Source: Nitrosarchaeum sp. (GTDB lineage Archaea > Thermoproteota > Nitrososphaeria > Nitrososphaerales > Nitrosopumilaceae). From it: 64,000 nucleotides of DNA. Shown here piece after piece: positions 23,597 through 33,599 of this stretch (position 1 is the stretch's first letter; every line of letters starts with the position of its first letter). The notes below the pieces were generated by a model. The model was not told the origin of the DNA. It made no database searches and worked only from the letters and a program-made list of their open reading frames with translations. The stretch spans positions 19,799 to 83,798 of the forward strand of contig JAHFUX010000003.1 in NCBI GenBank assembly GCA_023264875.1. Direction: 5' to 3'. Both the position numbers and the translations under genes were made by a program.

Positions 23597-25070
23597 TACC
23601 TAAGCTAAGCGTTGGTGCAGCGAGTTCTACAAATTTAATAATTGGATCTGGATATACACCGAATCCTACCAAGAAAACTATTGAAAATATCATGATTGCA
23701 ATTACAGACTTTGGTTCAGATATTCTTTTTTCAGTTTCTCCTTCAAAGTACATTTTTCTTGTGATCCAACCATAGTAAGCTAATGATAAAGCACTGTTTA
23801 GAACTCCAGCTATTGCAAGCCACGGTGCCCACCATATAGTTGAACCAGCATCCAATGCACCACCAAATAACATTATTTTACTCCAAAATCCAGCAAGTGG
23901 AGGTACACCAGCTAGAGCAAATAATGAGATTACCAATCCAAGTGATGTAATAGGCATTCTTCTACCAAGTCCTTTGAGTTTATCGATGTTAGTTACTGCA
24001 AGCGTGGTTACTATTCCTGTAACTGCTATGAATGCAGCACCTTTCATTACTGCGTGATTCAATATTTGGTATAGAGAACCTTGTAAACCAAGAGAGCTGT
24101 ATGGAGCTACTGCAAGTCCAATCAAAATGTAGCCTGCATGAGCAATACTAGAATATGCTAACATCCTTGCAAGATTCTTTTGCATGATTGCAGCGATGTT
24201 ACCAATGGTCATCGTCATCACAGCGATTATACCAAGAGCTAAAGTCCAATCAAGATTAAGTACAACCATTCCTAAAACAACTATTCGAATTGTCGCTGCA
24301 AATCCTGCTTTCTTTGTTCCAGCTGCAAGTAAAGTGGTAATTGTTGGAGGTGCACCTTCATAAGTGTCAGGCAACCATTGATGGAAAGGCACCAGTCCCA
24401 TTTTAAATCCAAATCCGGCAATAAACATTCCAACAGATAACAATGCTAACGGTAATAACGAAGGATCAAGAGTAGAATAACCCTGAATAACTTCACCAAT
24501 ATTTGTTGAACCAGTTAATCCATAGGATAATGAAATTCCATAAACAATAATTGCAGATGATAATGCACCAAACAAGAAATACTTTAGTGCAGCTTCATTT
24601 GAGCTTGGATTCTTTTTCATAAATCCAACAAGAACGTATGTTGGAATGCTCATGAGCTCCCATGCAACAAATAACATCACCAGGTCAGTAGAATATGCTA
24701 CTAACACCATACCGATTGTTGAAAGAAGTATTAAGGAATAGTAAACAGCAGGATAGTTCTTTTTTCGCATGTAATTAAAGGAGCCAACTGTAGTGAAGAT
24801 TGCAACAATTAGCATCGCGATTGCAAAGAATCCACCAAATGCGTCATCTACAAGTACATCTTCAGAAAACAGAGCAGACGGAAGAATATTATCAGCAAGG
24901 AATTGATATGCAACATATCCAATTGATGCAATCAATGCAGCAAATGCAATAACTGCATAAAATGAGTTTGAACCTTTTTCTTTTCTGGCAATGCTGATTA
25001 TAGGTAACAAAACTCCTACTGTACCAAGTATTGCAATTATTACCAATGGAGTTGAACTGATTTCTAGCAT
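23586..25070 (-). CDS. nuoN: complex I subunit NuoN
   Basis: A 494-residue antiporter-like proton-pumping subunit with about 14 membrane helices. FKMGLVPFHQWLPDTYEGAPP with its Lys and His, and the discontinuous helix near AYSSIAHAGYILIG, are conserved NuoL/M/N positions; the last-in-operon place and the sequence fit NuoN. It is the last gene of an 11-gene nuo operon on the minus strand and lies 13 bp after nuoL. Confidence 0.93.
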   Translation of the reverse strand: MLEISSTPLVIIAILGTVGVLLPIISIARKEKGSNSFYAVIAFAALIASIGYVAYQFLADNILPSALFSEDVLVDDAFGGFFAIAMLIVAIFTTVGSFNYMRKKNYPAVYYSLILLSTIGMVLVAYSTDLVMLFVAWELMSIPTYVLVGFMKKNPSSNEAALKYFLFGALSSAIIVYGISLSYGLTGSTNIGEVIQGYSTLDPSLLPLALLSVGMFIAGFGFKMGLVPFHQWLPDTYEGAPPTITTLLAAGTKKAGFAATIRIVVLGMVVLNLDWTLALGIIAVMTMTIGNIAAIMQKNLARMLAYSSIAHAGYILIGLAVAPYSSLGLQGSLYQILNHAVMKGAAFIAVTGIVTTLAVTNIDKLKGLGRRMPITSLGLVISLFALAGVPPLAGFWSKIMLFGGALDAGSTIWWAPWLAIAGVLNSALSLAYYGWITRKMYFEGETEKRISEPKSVIAIMIFSIVFLVGFGVYPDPIIKFVELAAPTLSLGIMP

Positions 25071-25083
25071 CTCACATTATCTC

Positions 25084-27162
25084 CTATATCAACAATATCA
25101 GGACTACAAATAACAATCCTGCCCCAAATACAAATAGATAAGACTGGGTTACACCAGTTTGAGTTCCTTGAACTACTTTGGCACTCCAACCAACTGCTTT
25201 TTGTAATCCATTATTCATTCCATAATCAATAACAGTCTTTTCAAAATATCTGAATACTCCTCTTGAAAGCCATAAGGGAGCTACAACAAAGCACCAATAG
25301 ACAATTGCATTAAGATAAAATCGATTTAGAATAACTTTATGAATAGCAGAAAAGAAAATATTGGAATTTACAAATTTAACAGGATCAACCCATCTGCCAA
25401 TATAGAACACATATCCTAATCCAGTTCCAATCGCAAAAGCAGATAATGATGCAGCGAGTGCAACTGGATTAATTCCATCTAAGAATCCAGGCAATATTGA
25501 ATTTTCAATTTCGTTATGTACAGAATGGATTCCAAATGATTCCTCAAGATAATCTGTAAATAATTCATGTAGTCCGCCTTCAAACGATAAGCCAACTAGA
25601 CCAATGGCAATTGTTAGTACTGCAAGAATTCCATATGGTACCCACATAGATAATGATGCTTCATGAATATGATGTCCCTCTTCTTCCATTTTTTGAATAT
25701 GTTTACTCTTTGAACCATAGAAGACCAGCCCAAGCATTCGAGTTGTGTAAAATGCAGTTAATATTGCAGTCAATACAGCAATTGCAAATATTGGTATGGT
25801 CCATTCATGTCCTGATGTATAAATTGCACCAAAGATAGAATCCTTACTCCAGAAACCAGTTGTGATAAACGGTGCACCCATTAATCCAAGACCTGCAGCC
25901 CACATAAACACATAAGTCTTTTTCATGTTTTTGCGTAATCCACCCATATCAGTCATGAATCTTGAACCAACAACATGCAGTAATGAACCTGCAGCCATGA
26001 ACAATGATGCCTTAAACATTGCATGTGAAATTAGATGAAAGAAACCTGCGGTATATCCGTTAACAAATTGTTGTGATAATCCAGCAATACCTAGGACCAT
26101 CATCATATAACCAATCTGAGAACCAGTAGAGTATGCAAGTACTTTTTTAATTTCAGAATTAACCATACCCTGAAGTCCTAAGAGAAGGGCAGTGGTAGCA
26201 CCAACGAGAAGAATTACTTCAAAGAATTGATCTGCTAGAATTCCAGCAGCGCTTAAAGCAAAAACCAACGGTGCCAGTCTCATAACTAGGAAAACACCTG
26301 CTTTTACCATTGTTGCAGCATGAATTAAAGCAGAAACTGCTGTTGGACCAGTCATTGCCTCTAAGAGCCATTCATTTAGTGGGAATTGTGCAGATTTGCC
26401 AACAGCGCCACCAAATAATAAAATGAATGCAGGTACTAAGAGACCTTGTGCAGACATTGCTGTTGCCCAAGTTGTATCATGCATTAATTCTCTAAATCCA
26501 AATGTTCCGGCAAATAAAAATATCAAAAGCATACCTGCAATCATCATAACATCACCAACTTTGGTCATGATGAAAGCTTTCATACCAGCATGAGTTGGTG
26601 AGTAATAATCTAAAAGACCAAGAACAGTTCGTCCTTCAGTACCAACATGATCTTTCTTTTTATCACGATACCAAAAGCTGATCAATGCATAAGATGCAAG
26701 TCCTACACCTTCCCAGCCAAAGAATACTTGTAACAAATTATCAGATAATACAATTAATTGCATTGAACCAATAAAGAACAACATCCAGAACCAAAATCTT
26801 GTGATTGATTTATCACCTTTCATGTATCCTGTACTGTAAATCATAATGAGAAATGAAATCCATCCAACTACATTTGCCATAATTATTGAAAGTGGATCAG
26901 CTAATACACCTGCTTTCAAACCAATAGAATCAATCCAAGATATTTGATCATGAATTTCATGTGCTTCCAATGCCATTGGTAATAGAGATGCTGCAGAAAG
27001 TGCACTCATCAAAGCAAATCCAACTGCTGCATATCCAGTTGCGTGTTTTGATATTTTTCCAATTCCCGGTATTATCAATGCAGCAATAAAAGGCAGTATC
27101 CAAACTAACCAAGCACTTGCAGCACCTACATCAAATGGTAAACCTAACACTTCAGTTGCCAT
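25084..27162 (-). CDS. nuoL: complex I subunit NuoL
   Basis: A 692-residue subunit with the long C-terminal extension that distinguishes NuoL from NuoM and NuoN. Conserved blocks include FFGWEGVGLASYALI, SAQFPLNEWLLEAMTGPTAV with the pump Lys/Glu region, and LAYSTGSQIGYMMM. The C-terminal helices carry the lateral helix that ties the pump modules together. It has a His-rich loop (EEEGHHIHEA). Three bases separate it from nuoM. Confidence 0.95.
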   Translation of the reverse strand: MATEVLGLPFDVGAASAWLVWILPFIAALIIPGIGKISKHATGYAAVGFALMSALSAASLLPMALEAHEIHDQISWIDSIGLKAGVLADPLSIIMANVVGWISFLIMIYSTGYMKGDKSITRFWFWMLFFIGSMQLIVLSDNLLQVFFGWEGVGLASYALISFWYRDKKKDHVGTEGRTVLGLLDYYSPTHAGMKAFIMTKVGDVMMIAGMLLIFLFAGTFGFRELMHDTTWATAMSAQGLLVPAFILLFGGAVGKSAQFPLNEWLLEAMTGPTAVSALIHAATMVKAGVFLVMRLAPLVFALSAAGILADQFFEVILLVGATTALLLGLQGMVNSEIKKVLAYSTGSQIGYMMMVLGIAGLSQQFVNGYTAGFFHLISHAMFKASLFMAAGSLLHVVGSRFMTDMGGLRKNMKKTYVFMWAAGLGLMGAPFITTGFWSKDSIFGAIYTSGHEWTIPIFAIAVLTAILTAFYTTRMLGLVFYGSKSKHIQKMEEEGHHIHEASLSMWVPYGILAVLTIAIGLVGLSFEGGLHELFTDYLEESFGIHSVHNEIENSILPGFLDGINPVALAASLSAFAIGTGLGYVFYIGRWVDPVKFVNSNIFFSAIHKVILNRFYLNAIVYWCFVVAPLWLSRGVFRYFEKTVIDYGMNNGLQKAVGWSAKVVQGTQTGVTQSYLFVFGAGLLFVVLILLI

Positions 27163-27165
27163 AAA

Positions 27166-28719
27166 CTAAACCCCCAGTACTCCATTCATGTATGGAATTA
27201 TTTGATTAAAGAATATGTCAGGATAAATTCCTAGAACTATTGTAAATCCTGCAAGTACCATCATTGGTGCAGTCATATACCAACTTCCTTCTTTAACATT
27301 ATCAAGATGTTCTGGTAGTTTTCCAAAGAAGACACGTTTTAGCATCCAAAGAATGTAAGACATTGTTAACGCAGTTGCAACAAGACCTAAACCAAATGTG
27401 ACGGCTCTAACGGTAGAACCATCTTCAATAGCAGTTTCTAATGCTCCATAAAATAGAGTCCATTCACCCATAAAGCCGCTAGTTGGTGGCACTCCCATAA
27501 TTGTCAATGCACCAATCACTGCACAAACAGCAGTTATTGGCATCTTACCAGCTAACCCACCTAGCTGAGAAATATTTCTAGTACCAACTTTAACAATTAT
27601 AATTCCAGCCATCATGAAGAGGATGCCTTTACCAAGTGCATGTGTGACATACATCATCTCAGCGCCAGATAACCCAAGAACAGACATGGAGCCAATTCCA
27701 AATAGAATGTAACCCATTTGACTGATACTAGAATATGCAAGTAATCGTTTGATATCATCTTGCATTAATGCCATCGCACCACCGTAAATCATTGTAACAA
27801 GACCCCAAATGTGGAACCAAATTGAAAGGTCGGCAAATGTGTTTGGTAAAAATTCCACAATTAATCTGAAAATACCATAAGCACCAATGCCAATCATTGC
27901 AGGGGATAATAATGCACTAATTGGAGTTGGTGCGGAACCGTGAACCCATGGAAGCCATATGTGGAACATGAATACTGCAAGTTTGACTCCAAGTCCAATT
28001 GAAATTGCAATAGCTGAAAACATCAGAATATTTTGTGGAATTTCTGATTCTTGAATATCTGCAAAGTCAAAACTTCCAATTGTAAGGCCAATCATTAAAA
28101 ATCCTAATAGTAAAACAACGGCACCTGCATGAGTCCAAAACAAGAACATTAAACCGATTTTTCTTCTTGGACCAGCACCCCATAGAGCAACTAAAAAGAA
28201 ACCAGGAATCAACATTATCTCAAAGAATACATAGAATTCAATTAAGTTGGTAGACAGTACAGTACCAAGCATTCCCATTGCAAAGACAAGATAAAGAGCA
28301 AAGTAAAGTCCAGACTTGGCATTAACATAGTTTGAAAGAGAAGAGGATTCAATTATTGTTGAATTACCGCTAGTTGATGTAATTTCGTGTTGTTCTTCCT
28401 CGTATTGTTCATGAAATCTGTGAATCATGTAGGGTTTTGAATAAAGTACCAAAATTGTACTTAGTACGTAAATCATAATAGCAAATGGAGATGCTAAACC
28501 ATCCAATAGGAAACCAAATTCACCGAACTGTTCTGTCCACGGATAATGTTCTTCGGTAGTACCACTTAATGTAGATAGAATAATCAATACAGTAGCATAA
28601 AGCAGAATGCCAAAGGTAAACCACATTGCAGGTGTAGGACCTATTTTTCTTCCAATTATGTATGCAATTGGAGATAATAGTAAAGGCAAGAAAACTGCCT
28701 GTAAAAGTGCATATTCCAT
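27166..28719 (-). CDS. nuoM: complex I subunit NuoM
   Basis: A 517-residue antiporter-like subunit. FFEIMLIPGFFLVALWG holds the conserved Glu, KLAVFMFHIWLPWVHGSAPT the pump Lys and His, and LAYSSISQMGYILFG the broken helix. A hydrophilic loop of about 30 residues (HRFHEQYEEEQHEITS and following) after the third helix is longer than usual. Its ATG overlaps the nuoK stop (TAATG). Confidence 0.93.
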   Translation of the reverse strand: MEYALLQAVFLPLLLSPIAYIIGRKIGPTPAMWFTFGILLYATVLIILSTLSGTTEEHYPWTEQFGEFGFLLDGLASPFAIMIYVLSTILVLYSKPYMIHRFHEQYEEEQHEITSTSGNSTIIESSSLSNYVNAKSGLYFALYLVFAMGMLGTVLSTNLIEFYVFFEIMLIPGFFLVALWGAGPRRKIGLMFLFWTHAGAVVLLLGFLMIGLTIGSFDFADIQESEIPQNILMFSAIAISIGLGVKLAVFMFHIWLPWVHGSAPTPISALLSPAMIGIGAYGIFRLIVEFLPNTFADLSIWFHIWGLVTMIYGGAMALMQDDIKRLLAYSSISQMGYILFGIGSMSVLGLSGAEMMYVTHALGKGILFMMAGIIIVKVGTRNISQLGGLAGKMPITAVCAVIGALTIMGVPPTSGFMGEWTLFYGALETAIEDGSTVRAVTFGLGLVATALTMSYILWMLKRVFFGKLPEHLDNVKEGSWYMTAPMMVLAGFTIVLGIYPDIFFNQIIPYMNGVLGV

Positions 28720-29024
28720 TATCCTTTCAAGCTCCTAAAGTCTGCAATGTCAATATTCTGATACATACGATATGCTACAATAATTAATGAAAGTCCAACT
28801 GCAACTTCAGCTGCAGCGATTGCAATTGAAAATAATGCTAATGTTTGACCACCACTATGTGGTAAGAATCTTCCAAATGCAACCAAGTTAAGATTTGCTG
28901 CGTTGATAATTATTTCAACTGCAAATAACATTCGAATGGCATTTCTCTTTACAGACAAACCATAAATTCCAATACCCAAAAGGGCAACAGATACTAGAAC
29001 AAAATCAATCAGTTCGTTGCTCAT
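28719..29024 (-). CDS. nuoK: complex I subunit NuoK
   Basis: A 101-residue subunit with three membrane helices. VEIIINAANLNLVAFG contains the conserved Glu of the second helix and AIAAAEVAVGLSLIIVAYR the one in the third; both belong to the proton path. Gene order J-K-M-L-N confirms it. It overlaps nuoJ by about 20 bp. Confidence 0.95.
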   Translation of the reverse strand: MSNELIDFVLVSVALLGIGIYGLSVKRNAIRMLFAVEIIINAANLNLVAFGRFLPHSGGQTLALFSIAIAAAEVAVGLSLIIVAYRMYQNIDIADFRSLKG

Positions 29025-29517
29025 TTTCTACATCCTCTCTTCTTGCTAAAATCAGTGCACCGGTAACTGAACCTGTTAAGATTAGTGCCATTAAAATCAA
29101 AGCTGGCCAATAATATGTTAGAAAGTCTGCACCAATATTTCTAAAATCAACTGCCGGTTCATCAGTAGTTATTGTTTTGATACCAGAATTCATTATAATT
29201 GAACCTAATGCAACCATAAAAACTAGCATAAGTGCAATGCCAACAAATTTTCTTCTTTTATCTTCAACTTTCTTGAAAATAAGTTCTCTTTTCACTAGCA
29301 TAACGGTAAACAAAATTAAAACTGCAATAGAACCTACGTAGACTGCTAGTTGGAACATTGCAACAAATGGTGAATCCAAAAGTAAAAAGAATCCAGCAAT
29401 TCCACCAAGAGTTCCCATCAAAGCAATCGAACCATAAATTAAAGATCTTAATTCTAGTGCAGCTATTGCAGAGCCAATTGTAATTACAGATAATGCAAGA
29501 AATATAGCATCAGCCAT
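29005..29517 (-). CDS. nuoJ: complex I subunit NuoJ
   Basis: A membrane subunit of about 170 residues with five hydrophobic helices. AMFQLAVYVGSIAVLILFTVM is the pi-bulge helix region typical of NuoJ. ATG at 29517 is preferred because GAGGTG lies just upstream; an in-frame GTG at 29526 is the alternative. It overlaps nuoI by 8 bp. Confidence 0.93.
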   Translation of the reverse strand: MADAIFLALSVITIGSAIAALELRSLIYGSIALMGTLGGIAGFFLLLDSPFVAMFQLAVYVGSIAVLILFTVMLVKRELIFKKVEDKRRKFVGIALMLVFMVALGSIIMNSGIKTITTDEPAVDFRNIGADFLTYYWPALILMALILTGSVTGALILARREDVENEQRTD

Positions 29518-30007
29518 GTGTTGCACCTCGATCAGTAATTTTTATTTCAGAATCTTGAGAAACAAATGGTTTTACTTGAAGTTGGGCTGGTGTGTAAATC
29601 AAACCTTCCTTGCTAAATGAAGAAAGTTCATAGTCATTCGTCATGTACAATGCATAAAATGGACATGCATCAACACATAATCCACAAAATACACATTTGC
29701 CATAATCAATTTGTGGCATGATAGCTTTTTTATTATGTTTGTATTCTTCTGGAACTTTTACCATGGCAATTGCTTCTGCTACTCCCTCACATGCAATGGA
29801 ACACAGCTGACAGCCAGTACAATGATCATGAAATAACATATGACGGCCTTTATAACCTGCAATTCCGACACCTGTGGAAGGATCAAATTGATAACCATCA
29901 CCAACAAACTTTAGTTTCTCTTCAGGATATCGTAATGTAAATCGTTTAATGGCTAAATGCTTAATTCCTGAATTTAATGCCTTGATAATACCAGTAGCTG
30001 TATTCAT
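29510..30007 (-). CDS. nuoI: complex I subunit NuoI (two [4Fe-4S])
   Basis: A 165-residue ferredoxin-like subunit. CTGCQLCSIACEG and CVFCGLCVDACPF, each with a C-x2-C-x2-C-x3-C pattern, bind the two clusters (N6a/N6b) that lead electrons to NuoB. With NuoEFG absent, this subunit is the likely entry point for reduced ferredoxin or another donor. Its ATG overlaps the nuoH stop (TAATG). Confidence 0.95.
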   Translation of the reverse strand: MNTATGIIKALNSGIKHLAIKRFTLRYPEEKLKFVGDGYQFDPSTGVGIAGYKGRHMLFHDHCTGCQLCSIACEGVAEAIAMVKVPEEYKHNKKAIMPQIDYGKCVFCGLCVDACPFYALYMTNDYELSSFSKEGLIYTPAQLQVKPFVSQDSEIKITDRGATHG

Positions 30008-31305
30008 TACAATATTCCTCCAGGTCCCAAGACTCCAGCGTACAACAAACCGAGTGCTATAAAGATGTTAACGAATGCAAGTCCAATTAGTTTGTACCAA
30101 CCAAGACTCAATAACATATCAATTCTGATTCTTGGGAAAACTCCTCGTGGTAATAAAATGAAAAAGATTACTCCTACTGTTTTTAGTACAAACCACAAAA
30201 CGCCGTTTAGCATCTCTTGTGAAAATACTGGCAATCCGGGAATTTTAGCAGTGATTGGACCCATTACTATTCCATCAGTGATAATTTCTTCAGGGAAAGG
30301 AGGCCAAATCATTGGTCCAGACCAACCACCAAGGAATAAAACAACAAACAATGCTGCAAATGCATAAAGTTTCAAGTATGTTCCTAATTGAACAAGACCG
30401 TAAATCATTCCAGAAAATTCAGTTAACCAACCAGCAACAATTTCACTTTCTGCTTCTGGTAAATCAAATGGAATTCTTTCTAATTCTGCCAATATCGTAA
30501 TAAAGAAAATAATTGCACCAATTGGTAAAAATATAATCCATGGAAAATTAGATTGACTGGCAACAATTTCAGAAAGATTCAGAGTCCCTGTAAGAATCAC
30601 TACCCCCAATAACGAAAGAATCAATGGAATTTCAAAAGACACCATTTGATGTAACGCTCTTATTCCACCAATGAATGGGAATTTACTATTCGAAGACCAT
30701 GCAGAAAGAATAGTTATGATTGGAAAGAATCCAATAATTGCAAAGACTGCTAACAATCCAACATCGACATCTGCAACTACCCACCCTGGTGCAACTGGAA
30801 TTAATGCGACAAATGCTGCTGCTGTTGCGACAAATATTATTGGAGCCGCCCAGAAAATTGGTTTGTCAGCTTTTGCAGGAATAATAATTTCTTTTGAGAG
30901 TAGCTTTAGTCCATCCCCCATTAATTGTAAGATTCCTTCAAATTTTCCACAGTAAAAAGGACCTACTCTAAGTTGTAATTTTGCCAACATTTTTCTTTCT
31001 ATAAAGATTGTTCCAGCTGCAATTAATGCTGCAAATCCAAATCCAGGGAAAGCAGCAATTTTAAACAAATCAGTAGTCATGAAAGCTTTCAAGATTGGAA
31101 GAGTTCTAGAAGGATCTGCTAACCATGTCAATGCAAGAAACGGTGTAAGTAATTCACCGTTAATTACAGGCATTTCAATATAGAATAAAATTATAAAAAC
31201 AGCTGGGAGACCTATTAATACAAAGATAAGAAGTATCCAAAATACATTATCTAAAATAGATTTTACAAATTCGCTAAATTTGAAATTGGGTGCAATGACA
31301 GACAT
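30007..31305 (-). CDS. nuoH: complex I subunit NuoH
   Basis: A 432-residue membrane subunit that links the peripheral arm to the pump and lines the quinone site. RVGPFYCGKFEGILQLMGDGLK and ERIPFDLPEAESEIVAGW are family signatures with the conserved Arg and Glu residues. It is longer than bacterial NuoH because of an N-terminal extension of roughly 60-80 residues with two more hydrophobic stretches. Confidence 0.95.
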   Translation of the reverse strand: MSVIAPNFKFSEFVKSILDNVFWILLIFVLIGLPAVFIILFYIEMPVINGELLTPFLALTWLADPSRTLPILKAFMTTDLFKIAAFPGFGFAALIAAGTIFIERKMLAKLQLRVGPFYCGKFEGILQLMGDGLKLLSKEIIIPAKADKPIFWAAPIIFVATAAAFVALIPVAPGWVVADVDVGLLAVFAIIGFFPIITILSAWSSNSKFPFIGGIRALHQMVSFEIPLILSLLGVVILTGTLNLSEIVASQSNFPWIIFLPIGAIIFFITILAELERIPFDLPEAESEIVAGWLTEFSGMIYGLVQLGTYLKLYAFAALFVVLFLGGWSGPMIWPPFPEEIITDGIVMGPITAKIPGLPVFSQEMLNGVLWFVLKTVGVIFFILLPRGVFPRIRIDMLLSLGWYKLIGLAFVNIFIALGLLYAGVLGPGGIL

Positions 31306-32442
31306 TTATCTATCTGCCTCCACCGGCCAATAATTAAGACTCCAATATACAGCCGGCATGTTTCCGAGTTTTTCCCCTTTGAGAAGATATGGTAATGCAA
31401 TTAAGTTTCTAAATGAACCAACACTTAGTTTTAATCGATAAGGTTCAGGTTTTCCATCAGAGACAATATAGCAACCCAATGAACCTCTACCCGATTCTAC
31501 ACGCTTGTATACTGAATCAAATCCTTTTCCTTTTGGATTTGGTTTTAGTTTAACTCTAACAGAACCAGACTTTGGCATTTTTTGTAATGCTTGTCTAATT
31601 ATGTTACAGCTTTCCAACATGTCAAGCCATGGAATTTTTGATCTTGCGTAAGAATCTCCCTCATTCATTACATTACTGTGAACATCTAATTCATCATAGA
31701 CATCATATGGTTCCTTCTTTCTAAGATCATAATCAACACCGCTAGCACGAAGAACAGAACCAGTCGTACCTAATCGAATTGCATCTTGACGTGATAAAAC
31801 ACCAGTATTAGCAGTTCTAGCAATTAAGATTGGATTATCATAGAAAATTGCTGCATATTCTTTGATTCGTTTTTCAAAATAATTTACTTGTCTTAAACAA
31901 ACATCTTCAAAGTTTGGTGGCAAATCATTTCTTATACCACCTGGTACAAAATGAGCATGAGTAACTCTAGCTCCTGTCATTTTTTCTAATAGATCAATTA
32001 GTAATTCACGATCACCTGCTGGCCACATAAACATTGTAGAGTGACCTAAGAATATACCATAGATTGCAAGCCAATACATTGTGTAAACACATCTATTCAA
32101 TTCAGATGCAATAACTCGAATGTATTTTGCTCGTTCTGGTACTTCAATACCAAGAAGTTCTTCAACCCCTAAAACATACGGATACAAAATATTGCAAGAA
32201 TCATGAATCACTGGTCTTTCTAAATGTGGAATGTTTGTAATGTAATTTCTGTATTCAGCCATCTTTTCCTCACCGCGGTGAACATAGCCAGGATCAGGAT
32301 CACATGCAACAATATAGTCACCATCAATTTGTACAATAATTCTCATATGACCAGAACCGGGATGTTGTGGTCCAACATTGAGAGTCATAATTCTCTCATC
32401 TACTTTCTGAAGTGCAAGTCCCGGTGGTAATTCGTTATTCAT
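31306..32442 (-). CDS. nuoD: complex I subunit NuoD (49-kDa)
   Basis: A 378-residue subunit related to hydrogenase large chains; it forms the quinone pocket with NuoB. MTLNVGPQHPGSGHMR carries the conserved His-Pro-x-x-His pattern (Gly-Ser replacing the usual Ser-Thr). RGEEK, SRQDAIRLG and the C-terminal VEADR match the family. The hydrogenase Ni-binding cysteines are absent, as in all complex I. Three bases follow nuoC. Confidence 0.95.
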   Translation of the reverse strand: MNNELPPGLALQKVDERIMTLNVGPQHPGSGHMRIIVQIDGDYIVACDPDPGYVHRGEEKMAEYRNYITNIPHLERPVIHDSCNILYPYVLGVEELLGIEVPERAKYIRVIASELNRCVYTMYWLAIYGIFLGHSTMFMWPAGDRELLIDLLEKMTGARVTHAHFVPGGIRNDLPPNFEDVCLRQVNYFEKRIKEYAAIFYDNPILIARTANTGVLSRQDAIRLGTTGSVLRASGVDYDLRKKEPYDVYDELDVHSNVMNEGDSYARSKIPWLDMLESCNIIRQALQKMPKSGSVRVKLKPNPKGKGFDSVYKRVESGRGSLGCYIVSDGKPEPYRLKLSVGSFRNLIALPYLLKGEKLGNMPAVYWSLNYWPVEADR

Positions 32443-32444
32443 CT

Positions 32445-33035
32445 CTATCTTCCTTTAATTGCAAAATCCTTTCTTAGCGGTGGTAAATCTGCCCAATCTT
32501 CTGGCAAAAGTAATCTTCGATTATCGGGATGACCTTGAAAGTAAACACCAAACATTTCAAAAATCTCTCGTTCATGAAATTCTACACTATAAAATATTTC
32601 TCGAAGACTAGGAAGTTTTGTTGCATCGTTTCCAGGAATTGGATTTTCTTCTCTTTGTGCTCTTGTTGCCAATACAAGAATTTGTCTTGATAGTGAAGAA
32701 TCAGTGTAGGAACCTAAATGATAAACCACTTCAATTTCTTTGTCCTGAGGATAGTCTACACCTGACACAGATTCAGCATGATCAAAATTTAGAACATCTC
32801 TTAGAAATTCAGCTACTTCTTTAATATCATCCCTACCAACATTAATCCTAACTCTATCTGGTTTTACAAATGCTACTTTAATTCTAGTATCAAATTTTTC
32901 AACAATTTTATCTGCAAGTCCTTTTTCAAATTTTGGTAATTCAATTTCTTTCTCTGATGGAGGACTTGCTTTAGTAGATGCAGGTGTTACATCGGATGTA
33001 GTTTCAATTGGTTCATTATCAGAATCAGAACTCAT
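32445..33035 (-). CDS. nuoC: complex I subunit NuoC (30-kDa)
   Basis: A 196-residue subunit. Residues 1-35 are a charged, Ser/Glu-rich extension, probably disordered. The rest is the NuoC domain, ending in EREIFEMFGVYFQGHPDNRR and LLLPEDW, the family signature. It is separate from nuoD, unlike the fused nuoCD of E. coli. Its ATG overlaps the nuoB stop. Confidence 0.94.
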   Translation of the reverse strand: MSSDSDNEPIETTSDVTPASTKASPPSEKEIELPKFEKGLADKIVEKFDTRIKVAFVKPDRVRINVGRDDIKEVAEFLRDVLNFDHAESVSGVDYPQDKEIEVVYHLGSYTDSSLSRQILVLATRAQREENPIPGNDATKLPSLREIFYSVEFHEREIFEMFGVYFQGHPDNRRLLLPEDWADLPPLRKDFAIKGR

Positions 33036-33559
33036 TATACAAACTTCCTAGCCTTCATTCTCTTGATTTTTTCTTGTAATAACATACATCCTTGAATAAG
33101 AGTTTCAGGTCTAGGTGGACAACCTGGAACATAGATATCTACGGGTAGAACTCCATCAATACCTGGAAGTACGTTGTATGAATCAAAATACAATCCACCA
33201 GTAATTGCACATGCTCCCATTGCAATGACATATTTTGGTTCTGGCATTTGATCATAAACTAAACGGAGACGAGGTGCCATTTTTCTTGTGATAGTTCCCT
33301 GAACTACAATTAAATCACATTGTCTAAGTGAACCAAATGCCTCAATGATACCAAATCTTTCAACATCATATCTTGGACTAGATGCTGCTCCAAATTCTAC
33401 ACTACAACATGCTGTTTCAATATGTACAGGCCAAAGGGACCATATTCTACCCCAATTGATTGCATACCCCAATGGTTTATCAATTGCTTGCTCTAAAATA
33501 TCACCTAACTTTCCAACAAACACATTTGCATTTTGTGGTGTTATCAGATCTTTTAGCAA
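33035..33559 (-). CDS. nuoB: complex I subunit NuoB (cluster N2)
   Basis: A 174-residue subunit holding the last cluster before quinone. ETACCSVEFGAASSPRYD gives the tandem Cys pair, and MGACAITGG and YVPGCPPRPE the other two ligands. It starts with TTG at 33559, preceded by GAGGGA. There is a 40-bp gap to nuoA, the largest in the operon. Confidence 0.95.
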   Translation of the reverse strand: MLKDLITPQNANVFVGKLGDILEQAIDKPLGYAINWGRIWSLWPVHIETACCSVEFGAASSPRYDVERFGIIEAFGSLRQCDLIVVQGTITRKMAPRLRLVYDQMPEPKYVIAMGACAITGGLYFDSYNVLPGIDGVLPVDIYVPGCPPRPETLIQGCMLLQEKIKRMKARKFV

Positions 33560-33599
33560 TATAATCCCTCATTTTCATAATTTTTATTTATATAAAAAA